From assembly GCA_032629725.1 (NCBI GenBank), contig JAFEVB010000022.1, positions 1,955,212 to 2,019,211 of the forward strand: 64,000 bases of DNA. The letters run 5' to 3'. The notes below the pieces were generated by a model. That model was not told the DNA's origin. It saw only the letters and a program-made list of their open reading frames with translations, and ran no database searches. This DNA comes from Gremmenia infestans. Lineage: Eukaryota > Ascomycota > Leotiomycetes > Helotiales > Hamatocanthoscyphaceae. Of this stretch, positions 9,466 through 21,489 are shown piece after piece. The translations under genes were made by a program, and so were the position numbers. The stretch's first letter is position 1. Every line of letters begins with the position of its first letter.

Positions 9466-11381
9466 TTATTTTATATCGGCCTTGATAAGATCAGCTGCCT
9501 TCTCCGCAATGGCGTATATTGTAGCTGTCAAGTGACCACTGATCTGAAAAGGAATGATCGATGCGTCCACGACGCGAAGGTTGGCCGTCCCATAAACCTT
9601 TAAAGTATTATCGACTACTCCACCGAGCTTCCTCGGCATCATTGCCGCTGTTCCGAGGGGATGAGAATTGGAAGAAACTGACAGGTCAGTTGAATTTGCA
9701 GGTTTAAGGAACATAAATACGTACAAGAAGTCTTGACCCATTCAGTGTATTGCGCTTCCGTAGCATTTGCTGGTAAAGTTGTATACCCGGGAGATATTTC
9801 AGAGGCGAGGCTGCTCATAGGTGCTGTCGTCCAGAATTCTCGAACCCATTTCGTAATTGCAGCTTGTGTTCTCAGGTCATAGTCTACGAGAAAGTAATTG
9901 GGATTGATGATCGGATATATTAGAGGGTTCGAAGAGCTTATGTGCACGCTTCCTCTGGAAAATGGCATAAGTAGCCAGAATGCAGTTGCTAAGAGGCCGC
10001 TGGGAGGCAACCCAATGCCCTTTCCAGTTGAGAAGAAAACTTCGGCATTTGCAACGCTTTTCAATAGCCCTGACTGGACGTTGAAGAGATATTTGAGGGA
10101 AGATGCATTGATTGCATGGTTGTTTGCTGCTGCTACTTGTTCGGCCCAGATTGGTATGTCATCGTCGCTGGGTTGGTTCATGTGAAAGTCTGTTGCGGTA
10201 GCATAGGTCACATAACCAGTTGTGCCGTTAAAGGTTGTGCTCGAGTTGTAAACAATTGCGTTGTTTGGTTGGTCTATTAGGTTCTCTCCAACACCTGGTA
10301 GAACAATTTTGCTGGAGATGGCGAGCTTGTCAAGAATACTAATTGCATCAGCCACATACCGTGAAGAGATCACCGGAATAAACAGACCTTGGGTTTCCTA
10401 CACCGGACAACTCGAGAACTGCTGGAGATCTCAGAGAGCCGGCAGAGAGGATGACTTCGCGTCTGGCGTTGATAGTAGACACAGTGCCATTCGATGAAGT
10501 GACCTCAACCCCGTCTGCTACTGCATCTCCACCCTCTGAAGTCCAAATCACCTTGATCGCGGTGGTATTGAGGTAAATGTGAAGATTCGTTCGATTTTGG
10601 AAGGGGTAATAGAATGCCCTCGCAGCATCCTCTCGAATATTCGCAGCTGGATCTAGTGTTTGCTGCTCCACGGTGAACCCACGGACATCTCCACCATTTG
10701 CATCAATAGTGGATGGAATACCAAGAGACTTCCATGCAGTTTCCACTAATCCGTGAAGCGAGCCATTTTGCAACTCAGAGTTATATCCAACTTTCAGAGG
10801 GCCACTTTCTCCGTGATCTGCAACGTCGTAGGATACACCAGCTGCAACCTGAGCAGGACTTGGGACAATAAAGTTTTCACTCTTCTTGTAGTAAGGCAAT
10901 AGTTCATCCCAAGACCAACCTTCATTGCCAATAGTTTCCCATGAATCAATTTGGGCTTTTTCTCCCCAGACCCATGTCATACCTGGGGGTAAGGTTAGAT
11001 ACTGGCCGAAAATCCCTATGACTACTTACCATTGATTGTACTCGTTCCCCCAAGAGCTTTGCCGGCAGAACATGAGATCGCCTGCCCCGCTGCATAAGTT
11101 TGGTTGGTCGACTCATACTGCCAGTCAATTGGAGTTCCTAAAGCTGCTGTAAATTTATCTGTGTCCGTAACATTGGGGTTGTTGAGAACTTTGTCGCCAG
11201 CTTCGACTACTGCAACAGTGATATGGGGGAGCTCGGTGAGACGATTGGCGAGTGTGAGCCCAGCCGTACCCCCTCCGATGATGATAAAATCGAATCTATC
11301 ATTAGGTGTTGCATTTGAGAGGCAAAATAAAGTTGCTATAAAACTGTTCGTAAGGAGCGTAGAGATAGTACGGTTTAACAT
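9466..11381 (-). CDS. GMC-family FAD-dependent oxidoreductase, secreted
   Basis: Four exons: 11381-11030, 10982-10388, 10338-9725 and 9677-9466, giving 590 residues, the usual length for glucose-methanol-choline oxidoreductases. These flavoenzymes oxidise alcohols, sugars or aldehydes. The N-terminus is hydrophobic (LLTNSFIATLFCLSNA) and reads as a signal peptide, so the enzyme is probably extracellular. The FAD-binding motif IIIGGGTAGLTLANRL follows at about residue 30, then the GKALGGTSTINGM signature across the first intron. The catalytic His pair is at His526 (NSHPLGTAAM) and His569 (FQISGHLTA). Several NxT/NxS sites suit a glycosylated secreted protein. The substrate cannot be read from sequence; aryl-alcohol or choline-type oxidase/dehydrogenase are the main options. 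The start at 11381 was chosen because it gives the signal peptide; the upstream frame is open but non-conserved. Confidence 0.88.
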
Positions 11382-12040
11382 ATTTGCAGTAAGGACAATA
11401 GAGAAATTGGTAGAGGAAACTGAGAGAATTATATATGGACGGAAAGGCAACATAGGACAGAAAAGAGAGATGCAAGGAAACAAGACCATGATCAGACCAT
11501 GATAAACGAAAGTAATGAAAACAGGCGAATTTGCGCGTGAGACCGGCCAAGTTTTCAAAACACTTTGCAGATCCCCAGTTCTAGGCAATCCCAGAGGCGC
11601 CCTCGTAGTCCTGGCCAATAGGGATCCAGGGTGGAGGGAGGTTCAGTTTCGGTCACTTTGCTTACTACCCCGCAGTCTGCAGACACGCTTACTGTATTTC
11701 CAGGCATGCACAGGAGCTGTGTAGCTACTAGAATCGTGCTACTAATGAGAATGATGTGTGACTGATGAGTTTTCTGTAGTACAAAGTGAGTGGTGCTAGG
11801 ATTTTGGGTTGGTACTAGTGGTAGAAATGTTGAAAACAATTTATTAGCAATCTTGATAAGATCAATGCCTGGATCGACTGCTGGATTGTATATATAAGCC
11901 TGTGAAGGCAGGAATATCTTCGAGTATTAATGTCCTAACCTATAATTTTACAGATCTATGTCCTGATCAAATATCTCTTGGAATCGAGATACGAAGAATA
12001 AGTCGGCTTGTTAAGGCCTTATTACAGCTTCAATTGATCT
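11382..12040. other. Gene-free interval upstream of the GMC gene
   Basis: About 660 bases holding the GMC promoter/leader and the 3' side of the DUF7726-type gene. Open frames on both strands here are chance extensions of the GMC frame or overlaps in other frames. Confidence 0.4.
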
Positions 12041-12979
12041 TCAACGGCGGCCAGTGAAGTGGTACTCACCATATCCATCTTGATATGGGTGCTCTCCTTC
12101 CATGCACCACACGTGGTCGCGACGCCTGGCAGTCTGAAAGCCATCTGGGTGTCGTATCTCCATTTCCTGCCTATGCTTGGATTTGGGCTTGCTATTCCTA
12201 ATCCGCATCTTCTCGGAGAAAACGTAGCTGGCATAGAACACAGCGCTAGTGTTTCCTGCACTTGCACCCTTCTTGCTAAGGAAATCGTCTAGAACCTTCG
12301 ATTGTATTTTCCTTCCGTCTGTGTATGTTTTTGCTATCTCGCGCAGGAAACCAGCCTGGGTGACCTGGGGCTCGCGAAGGTATGCCGAAATCTTTCGAAT
12401 CTCGTCGCAGGAATCATAAATTGGAATTGAGACGTCCGCCTCGACGTCGAGTTGGATGCCCGAGACATCGTTCTTTGTTGCTTCTTCCTCCTTTTTGACC
12501 TTCTTCTTTGGCATCTTGATTCCTTCGGTCTAGCGTTTTTTGAAGAAGCGGTACGCCGCGGGATATGTAGCAGTATTCATGCCGTTGTCAGGGCCATTCT
12601 TGCCCATGAAAGTATTCAAAGACTTTGCACTGACCCCAAGAGTTTTGTGAAGCTCACCAATCTTCATTTCGCCAGCACCAAGGAAGGCACGTATTTTGCG
12701 TCGGACTTGGTCGCAATTCTGGGAGAAGATGTCGTCTCCATCACCTTCATCGCTGTCGAGTTCAATTGCTTTGCGTTTTGCGCGAAGCTAGGTACGAGGA
12801 GTCAGTTCAGTAAATGAGCAGGCAACCCGGTGGTGCACGCATACGGAAGCAGGTGCAGGCGCTGGCATTGGTGCAGGTGCCGTAGGTTTATGTAGTCCAG
12901 AAACAGCATGTGGGACCGCGTTGAGAATTATGTTCCTATTGGCAGGACCTAATGGCTGCCTATATTGCTGGCTAGCCAA
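12041..12979 (-). pseudogene. DUF7726-type gene interrupted by one in-frame TAG
   Basis: Exon 1 is 12979-12845 (45 codons, Pro/Ala-rich), then a 57-nt intron (GTATGC ... CCTAG) and a second exon beginning at 12787. The second exon carries two related helical domains. The first (QVRRKIRAFLGAGEMKIGEL ... AAYRFFKKR) ends directly at a TAG at 12532-12530. The same frame continues through five codons to ATG 12514 and then a basic linker (MPKKKVKKEEEA) and the second domain (CDEIRKISAYLREP ... VFYASYVFSEKMRIR), ending at 12041. As I recall the family, fungal DUF7726 proteins normally carry both domains in one chain with a KMPKKK-type linker, so the TAG looks like a single-base nonsense change. The rest of the frame is undamaged, which suggests a recent lesion, readthrough, or a sequence error. 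The second half could still be translated from ATG 12514. DNA or chromatin binding is only guessed. Confidence 0.65.
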
Positions 12980-13707
12980 GACATAATCGTAAGACGTGAT
13001 ATAAAGATCTGGTTGTTGGTTGGGTTAAATGGGGTGAGAAAGGCGCTCGCGTTGACGCGTCTGAAACGAAACAACACTAACTATTACTGGCGCCTTAACC
13101 CGTGATATTCTTTCACTATTATGTTGGAAAAATAAAGTTAAAGAGAAAGGTATAACGGGTAGTAAAGGCTACCACGTGCGATTTTTGCAAGATTAAAGGT
13201 ATTCTAATAAGTTGGTCTTTCACCTGTCATGAAACAAGAGTTGTTTTTACGCAAGTTGAGGGGCTCACGTCTGACTAAAAGCAAAGATGACTACCATTAC
13301 AGCCTACAAACCGAGGAAGAATAAAATGACCATTCTGAAATAGCTATAATTAATCCGCTCACTATCTTTAGGCTCTATTATTTCGAGGAAACTATTATAT
13401 ACGTCGATAATAACCCTGAAGAAAGGTTTAGCGAGCCCCTGACTTCTGATATACGCATTGTGAACACTGCATCGGTTTTCCGCCTGGATTAGCTTATGGA
13501 TCAAACAAAGAAACAAACAAATCCACCTGAACCCTGAGTACTGTGCCTCCTATCAGGTGTTCTCGTGCTCTCGCGAGCCCCCATCTTCGGCCTAAGATAC
13601 CGAGATTAAACGCCCCGCATGCACATACAGGCATTCTCGTATCATTATCTACGAGACCTCCCACTTGATGCCTTCCCTTCTAAGAAGATACAACAGAGTC
13701 TTTAACA
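12980..13707. other. Divergent intergenic region
   Basis: About 730 bases between the DUF7726-type gene and LCB2, which run away from each other. The short frame at 13304-13516 has no recognisable features. The last 200 bases before the LCB2 ATG are pyrimidine-rich, as in fungal leaders. Confidence 0.4.
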
Positions 13708-15801
13708 ATGGCACCCCTAAGCTGGCTGACCGCAGCTGGCAGGGTTCGCAGATTCCTGGAAGTCAGCGCCATTACCACCTCGAACGTCTATAAATGTTTA
13801 AACGGTCTTGAACAGTTAATGTTCGCACCTCCGGCATTCCTGGAAGAACCTTGGTACAACTGCTTTGACGACTCCGAGGATATTGAACCTGAAATGGTAC
13901 AGGTCCCTGCATGGCAAGCCTACTCCTATGATGTTGCCGCCATCGCACAACCCCAGGAGGAAGCCGAGGAAGCCGAGGATAGACTAGAACTTGAACTTGG
14001 TGACCTCCATACTCAAAATACCTTAGAGGACGGAGAACAACCAATTGATTCACAATTCGCTCCCATCGGGTCCCAATCTCACCGTTACATCTCTGAGCAC
14101 AAAGGCGGACCCCTCCCTCGATTACCCACAGACGAGCCAGCCTACTTCTACCTCCTAACTACCTACATTAGTTATATAATATTGATCGTTGTTGGGCAAA
14201 CACGAGACTTTTTTGGAAAACGCTTCCACCCCGAGCAATACCGAGACTTCAAAGAACGAGATGGATACGCTGCATTAAACAGCGATTTTGACAACTTTTT
14301 TTTCCGCCGGTTGAAAGCTAGGATAGACGATTGTTTCATGAGACCGTACGGTTCTTCCCGTCCTGGCAATGTCTCGCGCTAATCCATCCCAGAATCACAG
14401 GTGTTCCGGGCCGTTATATCACACTCATGGACCGTGTTTCTCACGACTACAACGACACTTTTGAGTACACTGGCACCCACACTACAACATTAAACCTAAG
14501 TTCCTACAACTACCTCGGGTTCGCCCAATCTTCCGGCCCTTGCGCAGATGATGTCCATGCATCCATCTCCGCTTATGGCATTTCTTCTACATCTCCTCGA
14601 CTTGAAGCTGGCACCTCGGATCTTACTCTGGAAGTAGAGCGCGAGATAGCAAGATTTGTTGGTAAGGAGGATGCGATGGTCTTTTCGATGGGTTTCAGTA
14701 CCAACGCTACCTCTTTCCCCGCTTTGGTGGGCCCAGGCTGCTTGATCATTTCAGACGAGTTGAATCATGCAAGTATCAGAGTCGGTGCGAAATTGAGTGG
14801 TGCAGTGATCAAAAGCTATGAACACAATGATATGAAGAGTCTGGAGACTCGCTTGAGGGAATCAATAAGTCAAGGACAACCAAAAAATCACAAAATATGG
14901 AAGAAGATTTTGGTTGTATGTGAAGGTTTGTTCTCTATGGAAGGGACTATTGCGGATTTGCCTGGATTGTGTCGCTTGAGGAAAAAATACAAGTTCTACC
15001 TGTTTGTTGATGAGGCACATTCGATTGGAGCGCTTGGGTAGGAAAACCTTTATCATTTTTGACTTTAGTAGTTGAATGACTTCCACCCCTAGTCCGCGTG
15101 GTAGAGGTATTTGTGACTACTTCAACATCGACCCTTCTGAGGTTGATATTCTCATGGGCACTCTCACCAAATCATTTGGTGCTAACGGTGGCTACGTGTC
15201 CGCCGATAAAGCAACCATTCAGAAACTCCGAGCTACCAACGCTGCGATGCATTATGGCGAATCTTCAGCTCCTCCTGTTCTCATGCAAATCCTTTCTTCC
15301 CTTCGTCAAATCACATCTACGACTGCAGGTCTCGAACGCTTACAACGTATCACCTTTAACTCTCGATATCTGCGTCTCGGATTGAAGCGGTTGGGATTTA
15401 TTGTTTACGGGCACGATGATTCTCCGGTGGTTCCAATGATGGTATATCACCCGGCAAAAGTGGCAGCGTTCTCTAGGGAAATGTTGCAGAGAGGGATTAG
15501 TGTCGTAATTGCGGGTTATCCAGCAACAACGATCTTGACTGCAAGAGTCAGGTTTTGCGTCAGTGCAGCGCACAACAAGGAGGATATGAATCGGGTACTA
15601 AAGGCTTGCGATGAGATTGGAGACATATTGGATTTGAAGTACAGCACGGGGATAATGGGTGGCATTGAAACGCTGCCTGAAGGTATGTCATTAACCGACT
15701 GGCAGGAAAACGATAATACTCGAAGTATTGTAGCACCGAGGTGGAAATTGGAGGATGTCCTTGCCTGTGGTGTGCAAGATGCAAAGCTTCAATTAAGGTA
15801 G
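13708..15801 (+). CDS. LCB2: Serine palmitoyltransferase subunit 2 (LCB2 type)
   Basis: Three exons: 13708-14345, 14393-15037 and 15093-15801; 663 residues. LCB2 is the PLP-binding subunit of the ER enzyme that condenses serine with palmitoyl-CoA, the first step of sphingolipid synthesis. A variable N-terminus precedes a membrane segment (LLTTYISYIILIVVGQTRDF), then the conserved GYAALNSDFDNFFFRRLKAR, ITGVPGRYITLMDRVSHDYN, LNLSSYNYLGFAQ and SDELNHASIRVGAKLSGA. The PLP lysine is Lys454 in MGTLTKSFGANGGYVSA, which distinguishes LCB2 from the lysine-less LCB1. The loop that usually carries Cys (S-C-S-x-R as I recall it from fungal LCB2) reads STSPRLEAGT here. The C-terminus ends QDAKLQLR. It may be the housekeeping gene or a diverged paralogue. 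The ABCC transporter starts 464 bp downstream on the same strand. Confidence 0.9.
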
Positions 15802-16265
15802 AGGGACAGGAGCAAGAGGGCGCTGACCACATATTATTGGATGATGACTACACGTATACTATAATACTCTTACGACTACATAATATAACGAACTTGATGC
15901 AACGGGCATACTCCCCTCCACTTCCCTCCTTGCCTTGCCCTGTAGCATAAAGTGGTACATGGGCCTAGTCACGTGTGTGCAGCAACATATGTATTTCCGA
16001 GCCACGAGCGCAAACACGTATATATTTCAGGCAAACAGGCAAACAGCCAACCAGGAGTACATGATATACTGAAACGGCTACCTAGACAGAAAGATGAGAT
16101 AAGCACGTGATCTCAACGCTTTCCCTCTTTAGACCTACCTTACCTTACCTCGCGTGATGCTTCTGCCTGCTGGTACCCGCCGCGTATCTCGACCTCGTCT
16201 ATAAAATAGATACTGTATCACTTCATACCGTGATCAGTTTTTATTAGAGTCAACATCAAAGTCTG
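15802..16265. other. Intergenic region between LCB2 and the ABC transporter
   Basis: 464 bases with no coding frame of note. It contains the LCB2 3' region and the transporter promoter with a TATA-like element at 16198-16209. Confidence 0.45.
16198..16209 (+). promoter_or_regulatory. TATA-like element of the ABC transporter gene
   Basis: TCTATAAAATAG lies 57 bases before the ATG at 16266 and is a good TATA match for a fungal promoter. It is called from sequence and position only. Confidence 0.45.
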
Positions 16266-19200
16266 ATGGACTATCCACTTCAACTGCTGCCGTATGCAGT
16301 CCCCATCGTGGTCGCCATTCTTACCATCCCCTCTATATGGCGATTCGCCAGAAACATCCGTCGCGGAAAAGATTCCAGCCCAGGCGAAATATATGAGGAT
16401 AAAGATGGAGTGGCTTCAAAAGAGACCGTCAGCGCCTTCTCTGCTAGAAAACAAATCATTGTGATCTCTCTTGCCGTTGGGCTTGGATTGGCTGCTTCAT
16501 TTGCCTTTGCAGTCTTCGCCACTGCGTCCCCATCTTCGACCTTCGACGACGTGACACAGCCATGGCTCCTATTTGGTTCAGGGGTATTTATTTGCTGTAA
16601 TCCTCTGTTATGGATCGCGATCTAATCGAAATGATAGGTTTTCACCCTCATACAGGTTGTGCTTGTTTCCAGAGAGATCCGGCCTATATCCCGATATGAG
16701 CTCGGAGTATACAGTTCAATCTCGCTATTTCTTCTGACTATCCTTGCTGCTTCTGTATTATCGACAGATATTCCCCATGGTTATGGGCGTATTCCTTTCA
16801 TCTGCGCGCTGACAATTCAGCTTTTGTCGTCGATTGTGGCGGGCATCACATTTTTGTTCATCAAAAGACGACCAGATGTTTTCGCTCCAAATGGCAAGGT
16901 TGTCGAACGTCAATTTCAAAGCTCAATTTGGGCCAGATATTCGTATAATTGGAGTTCTGATATTCTGGATCTTGCTGCCACAAAACTGATTGATTTGTCG
17001 GATTTGCCAGCCATGGATGCCCATGTTAGGGCGCGGGAGGCAAAGCAGCATTTTCGCACAATATCCCCAGACTCAACAGTTACGCTGTGGCGTCAGATCT
17101 TCTGGGTCTTCCGATGGAAACTTGTCTTCCAATGGATATTGGTTATTTTTTCGTCAATCATGGATTCTGCCCCACAATTTGCTACTCTCAAACTTTTACA
17201 ATACCTTGAGAGACGTCAAAAATCAGGTGTCGTGGACCCAAAGGCCTGGTTATGTGTCGGCTTTCTCCTCGTCGCGACAATGGCGGGAAATATTGTTGAC
17301 TATCGTGTCAGCTGGTTGATGTGGTCCGACCTTGGAGTTCCCATCCGTTCAACACTAACTGCCCTCATTTTCGAGAAAATGATGAAAGTGAAAGACTGCA
17401 AGGAGCCCCCCAAGATGCCAGAAGGAGAAAAAAGCAATAGTGATGATGCAACAAAACCTAGTAACGGCGCGAAAGCTGTCGCCTCCGAACAACCCACAAA
17501 CGAGGCTACCAAAAAGGAAGCAGAGAAGAAGAAAAAGGCAGAGCAAAGTCAACAGGATGTTATCAATATGTTTGCGGTTGATACCAACCAGGTCGGCGTA
17601 TTTGGAGCCATCAATCAGTTTTATGTTATGTTTACTTCGAAATTCGTCGTCTCTATTGTTTTCTTGTGGCTCCTCGTTGGATGGGAGAGTCTAGGAGCTG
17701 GCATGCTTGCCATTATTCTTTTCTTCCCTGTCAACAAATGGCTTGCGGGACGATACGGCTCATACCAGAAATTACTGATGAAGGCACGGGACAAGAAAAC
17801 AAAAATATTATCTGAAGCGCTTCGGGGAATTAGACAAATCAAGTTTTCGGGAATGGAGCCGCAGTGGTTTGACAAGATCAATGGCGTTCGTGAGGAGGAG
17901 CTCGTGATACTTTGGCAGACAAAGTTGAATAACCTATACATGAGCTTTGGTGGAGACATCGCCCCGATATTCTTGACAATATTTGCTCTGGCTACATATT
18001 CTTATATTCACGGAGACTTGTTGCCCTCAATTGCTTTCACTGCTCTTAGTGTCTTCGGACAATTGGAGGGTATTCTCGGCATGGTGCCTTTTCTTTTCAT
18101 TATGGGTATCAATGCCAAGGTCTCGTGCGACCGGATTGACGCATACTTGAAGTCTGCCGAGAAACCTGAGAAATGTCAGCCAGGAGACCTAATTTCTTTC
18201 CAGAACGTATCGGTCAGTTTCCCGTCAAAGGCCAGCATTGAGAACGAGGACGAAGAAACATCGATAGAGCGGGAGAACAGATTCGTACTCCGGGACATCA
18301 ATTTGGAGTTCCCTGCAAACGGTTTGAGTGTTATTTCAGGTCCTACGGGAGCGGGAAAATCGTTGCTTCTTGCTGCTATTCTTGGAGAAGTTGATCTTTT
18401 GGCAGGCAGAATTACAGTCCCTCGTCCACCACCGATTGATGAGAGGTTCGACAGTAAAGCCACTGCTGAGAACTGGTTGCTCCCATCAGCAATGGCATTT
18501 GTTTCCCAGACACCATGGATTGAGAATGCCAGCATCAAAGATAATATCCTATTCGGACTTCCATACGAAGAGACACGATACGATAAAGTTGTTTCAGCTT
18601 GCGCTCTAGTGCAAGACCTTGAAATGCTTGATGATGGTGACTTGACGGAAGTTGGAGCACAAGGCATTAGTCTCAGTGGAGGCCAGAAATGGCGTTTGAC
18701 TCTCGCTCGAGCTTTCTACTCACGAGCTGGAATACTCATTCTCGACGATGTCTTTTCTGCCCTTGACACTCATGTTGGCAAACATATTTACGAAAATGCT
18801 CTAATGGGAGAGCTGTCTGAAGGGAGAACTAGAATTCTCGTCACGCACCATGTTGCGCTATGTCTCCCAAGAGCGGAATATGTGGTACACCTGACTGCTG
18901 AAGGCGGCTTTGATTACGCTGGACTCGTGAAGGACGCCCGAGAGACTGGTACATTTGAGACTATACTTAAAGTAAGTGTCTTTAACTATTCCAATTACGG
19001 TCTCACTAACGCTCCGTAGGATGAAGCTGTAGAGCAAGCAGAGGACGATCTTGCCAAACACCAGGAGGAGTCCGCCGAGACCAATCACGAGACGAATGGC
19101 ACAGCGACCAAAAAGCCGGTTCATACGCCCAAAAAGCTTGTTGAGGATGAGAAACGTGAGACTGGACAGGTCAAACGCAGCGTCTACTTTGCATATCTTG

Positions 19201-21301
19201 GGGCAACTGGAGGGATACCGTTCTGGGTGTTCATATTCATCTTTTATGTCATCGCCCAGGCCTTGACATTAACCCGTTCATATTGGATTAAAATATGGAC
19301 ATCAAGTTATGAGCATAATGATCACGTGGCGCAATGGGCAAACTCATATGGCTCACCAGCAACCATGCAAGGCGCATCTGTCCCGTCAGTTGGGATCGTT
19401 GCAGGCGTCCCGGGTATCTTTGACGCCTTTTCAGCTTTCAACTTCATCCCAAGGAGTGCCATGCCTGAGACCCCCCGATACCTTGCAAGATCTGCGAGTC
19501 CTCAAACACCTTTATCGGTTCAAGGCGGTACAACATCAGGTTTATCAACAGCCGCTCTTCCAATCAAAGTTGAACATCGAACGTTGGGCTTTTATCTTGC
19601 AGGTTATGTCATCATATCATTGGTCTCTACCGTGGTCGATATCGGGCGGTATTATTTTGTCTACCGAGGATCCCTGAGAGCTTCACGAGATGTTTTTCAA
19701 AAGATGGCGTTTCGGATACTGCGAACCCCCTTGAGATGGTTAGATACTGTGCCAACAGGACGGATTCTAAATCGGTTCACAGCAGACTTCCAGGCAATGG
19801 ATACTCAACTTTCTAGCAACTTTGCACAGCTTAGTGCGTCAGTCCTCTCAATTATCGGCATCATGGTCGCCGCTGTTGTTGTATCGCCATACATAATTAT
19901 CCTCGCTCTTCTGCTTCTTGTAATATGTGGCCAGATCGCGCTTCGGTATATTCGTGGAGCTCGCTCTATTAAGCGTCTTGAATCGATCCAGAAATCTCCC
20001 ATGATCTCCCATTTCAGCGCATCTCTCGAAGGACTCAGTACGATCCGAGCCTTTGATAACACCAGAGTTTTCGAATCAAAAATGTATGAACTCATTGACT
20101 CATTTACAACCGCATCGTGGCATAATTATTTGTTCAGCGCTTGGGTTGGCTTCCGCATGGCCATGGTTGGATCGCTCTTCTCTACCTGCGTCGCTGCCTT
20201 TATTGTTTCAACAAACGGGGTTGATGCGTCTCTGGCAGGATTTGCTCTTGCCTTTGCTTTGTCGTTTCGTCGAACGGTTAATCAAAGTCTCCGTCTTATT
20301 GCTTCCACCGAATTGGATATGAACGCTGCTGAGCGTATTTTCGAGTACTCGAATATCGAAATAGAAGATCAAGGAGGTGCCGATGTTCGCGCTTCTTGGC
20401 CAGAAGAAGGTGATCTAGTTGTCAAGGACCTAGAGGTTGGCTATGCAGATGGTCTGCCATCAATTTTAAAGGGGTTAAGTTTCCACGCAGAGATGAATCA
20501 ACGAGTTGGCATTGTTGGACGAACAGGAGCAGGTAAGTCTGGCAGTCAGTCCCAATCAATACTCCACTAACAACACAAGGAAAATCCACATTATCATTAG
20601 CACTATTCCGCTTTCTCGCTGCCCGCAACGGAAGCATCTCTATCGACGGCATCGATATCTCCACTATCAAGCTCCATGACCTACGTACCCGCCTAGCAGT
20701 TATCCCTCAAGACCCTGTTCTTTTCTCAGGCACCATCCGCTCGAATCTTGACCCCTTTGATGAGTTCAGTGATTTTGACCTCAAGGAAGCCTTGAAGAAA
20801 GTCCATCTCATCCCCTCTGCCAACAATACACCCGTGCCAGAGCTTTCAGTCCCGGAGACATCGGTAGAGGGAAGCAGCAGTTCTTCCACCACAGCGGCAG
20901 AGCCTGTGCTGGAGAATCGCAACATCTTCCTGAACCTCTCGTCGCCCATATCCTCGGGCGGAGAAAACCTCTCTCAAGGACAAAAGCAACTCCTGTGTCT
21001 AGCTCGTGCCATTCTCTCACATCCGAAAATCCTACTTCTCGACGAAGCCACAAGCGCTGTTGATAAAGACACTGACACTCTCATTCAACGCAGCATCCGA
21101 GAAGAGTTTTCCAATACAACATTACTTGTCATCGCGCATCGACTGAGCACAGTAATGGATTTTGACAAGATTCTCGTAATGAACGACGGGGTGGCTGCTG
21201 AATTTGGCAGCGCGAGAGAGTTGCTTCAGGTGGATGGGGGGGTTTTCAAGACGATGGTTGCGGAGAGTGGGGAGAGCGAAGATTTGGAGAAGATGATATA
21301 A
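16266..21301 (+). CDS. ABCC-type (MRP/Ybt1-like) full ABC transporter
   Basis: Four exons: 16266-16583, 16638-18971, 19020-20532 and 20580-21301; 1628 residues. ABCC pumps export conjugates, bile acids, toxins or drugs across the plasma or vacuolar membrane. Order: an N-terminal membrane domain (TMD0-like), TMD1, NBD1, a charged linker, TMD2, NBD2. NBD1 has Walker A GPTGAGKS (about 674), signature LSGGQKWRL (about 785) and Walker B ILDDVFSALD, with Asp in place of the catalytic Glu, as is common in this subfamily. NBD2 has Walker A GRTGAGKS split by the last intron (about 1384), signature NLSQGQKQ (about 1520) and Walker B ILLLDEATSAVD. A Lys/Glu-rich insertion lies in TMD1 (about residues 360-400). 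Substrate is unknown. Its position just downstream of LCB2 could mean export of a sphingolipid-related compound, but that is speculation. Confidence 0.92.
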
Positions 21302-21489
21302 AGCTTGTTGCATTGTCTAAAAATATGTATTTTTCAAGTATATCTTTGGTATTGCATAAAAAGTTGGACGGATAGACAGTTGGGAGCAAATGTTTGAGTA
21401 CATAGAAGCTTCGAACTGTAAAATGTGTATACTCTTTTTTCTACCCTGCAGGTCTATTTGAGTTTACCTGATATGAGAGCCAAAGAATA

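Noticed and set aside
11381..11618. Upstream extension of the GMC protein by 79 codons
   Set aside because: It would bury the signal peptide, lacks conservation and is simply an open frame before the ATG at 11381.
12022..12267. Alternative frame over the end of the DUF7726-type gene, using a GTGAGT as splice donor
   Set aside because: The unspliced ending YGEYHF fits the family end better than any spliced continuation I could find.
13304..13516. 70-codon minus-strand ORF in the LCB2 upstream region
   Set aside because: Too short, no similarity recognised, lies in a divergent promoter region.
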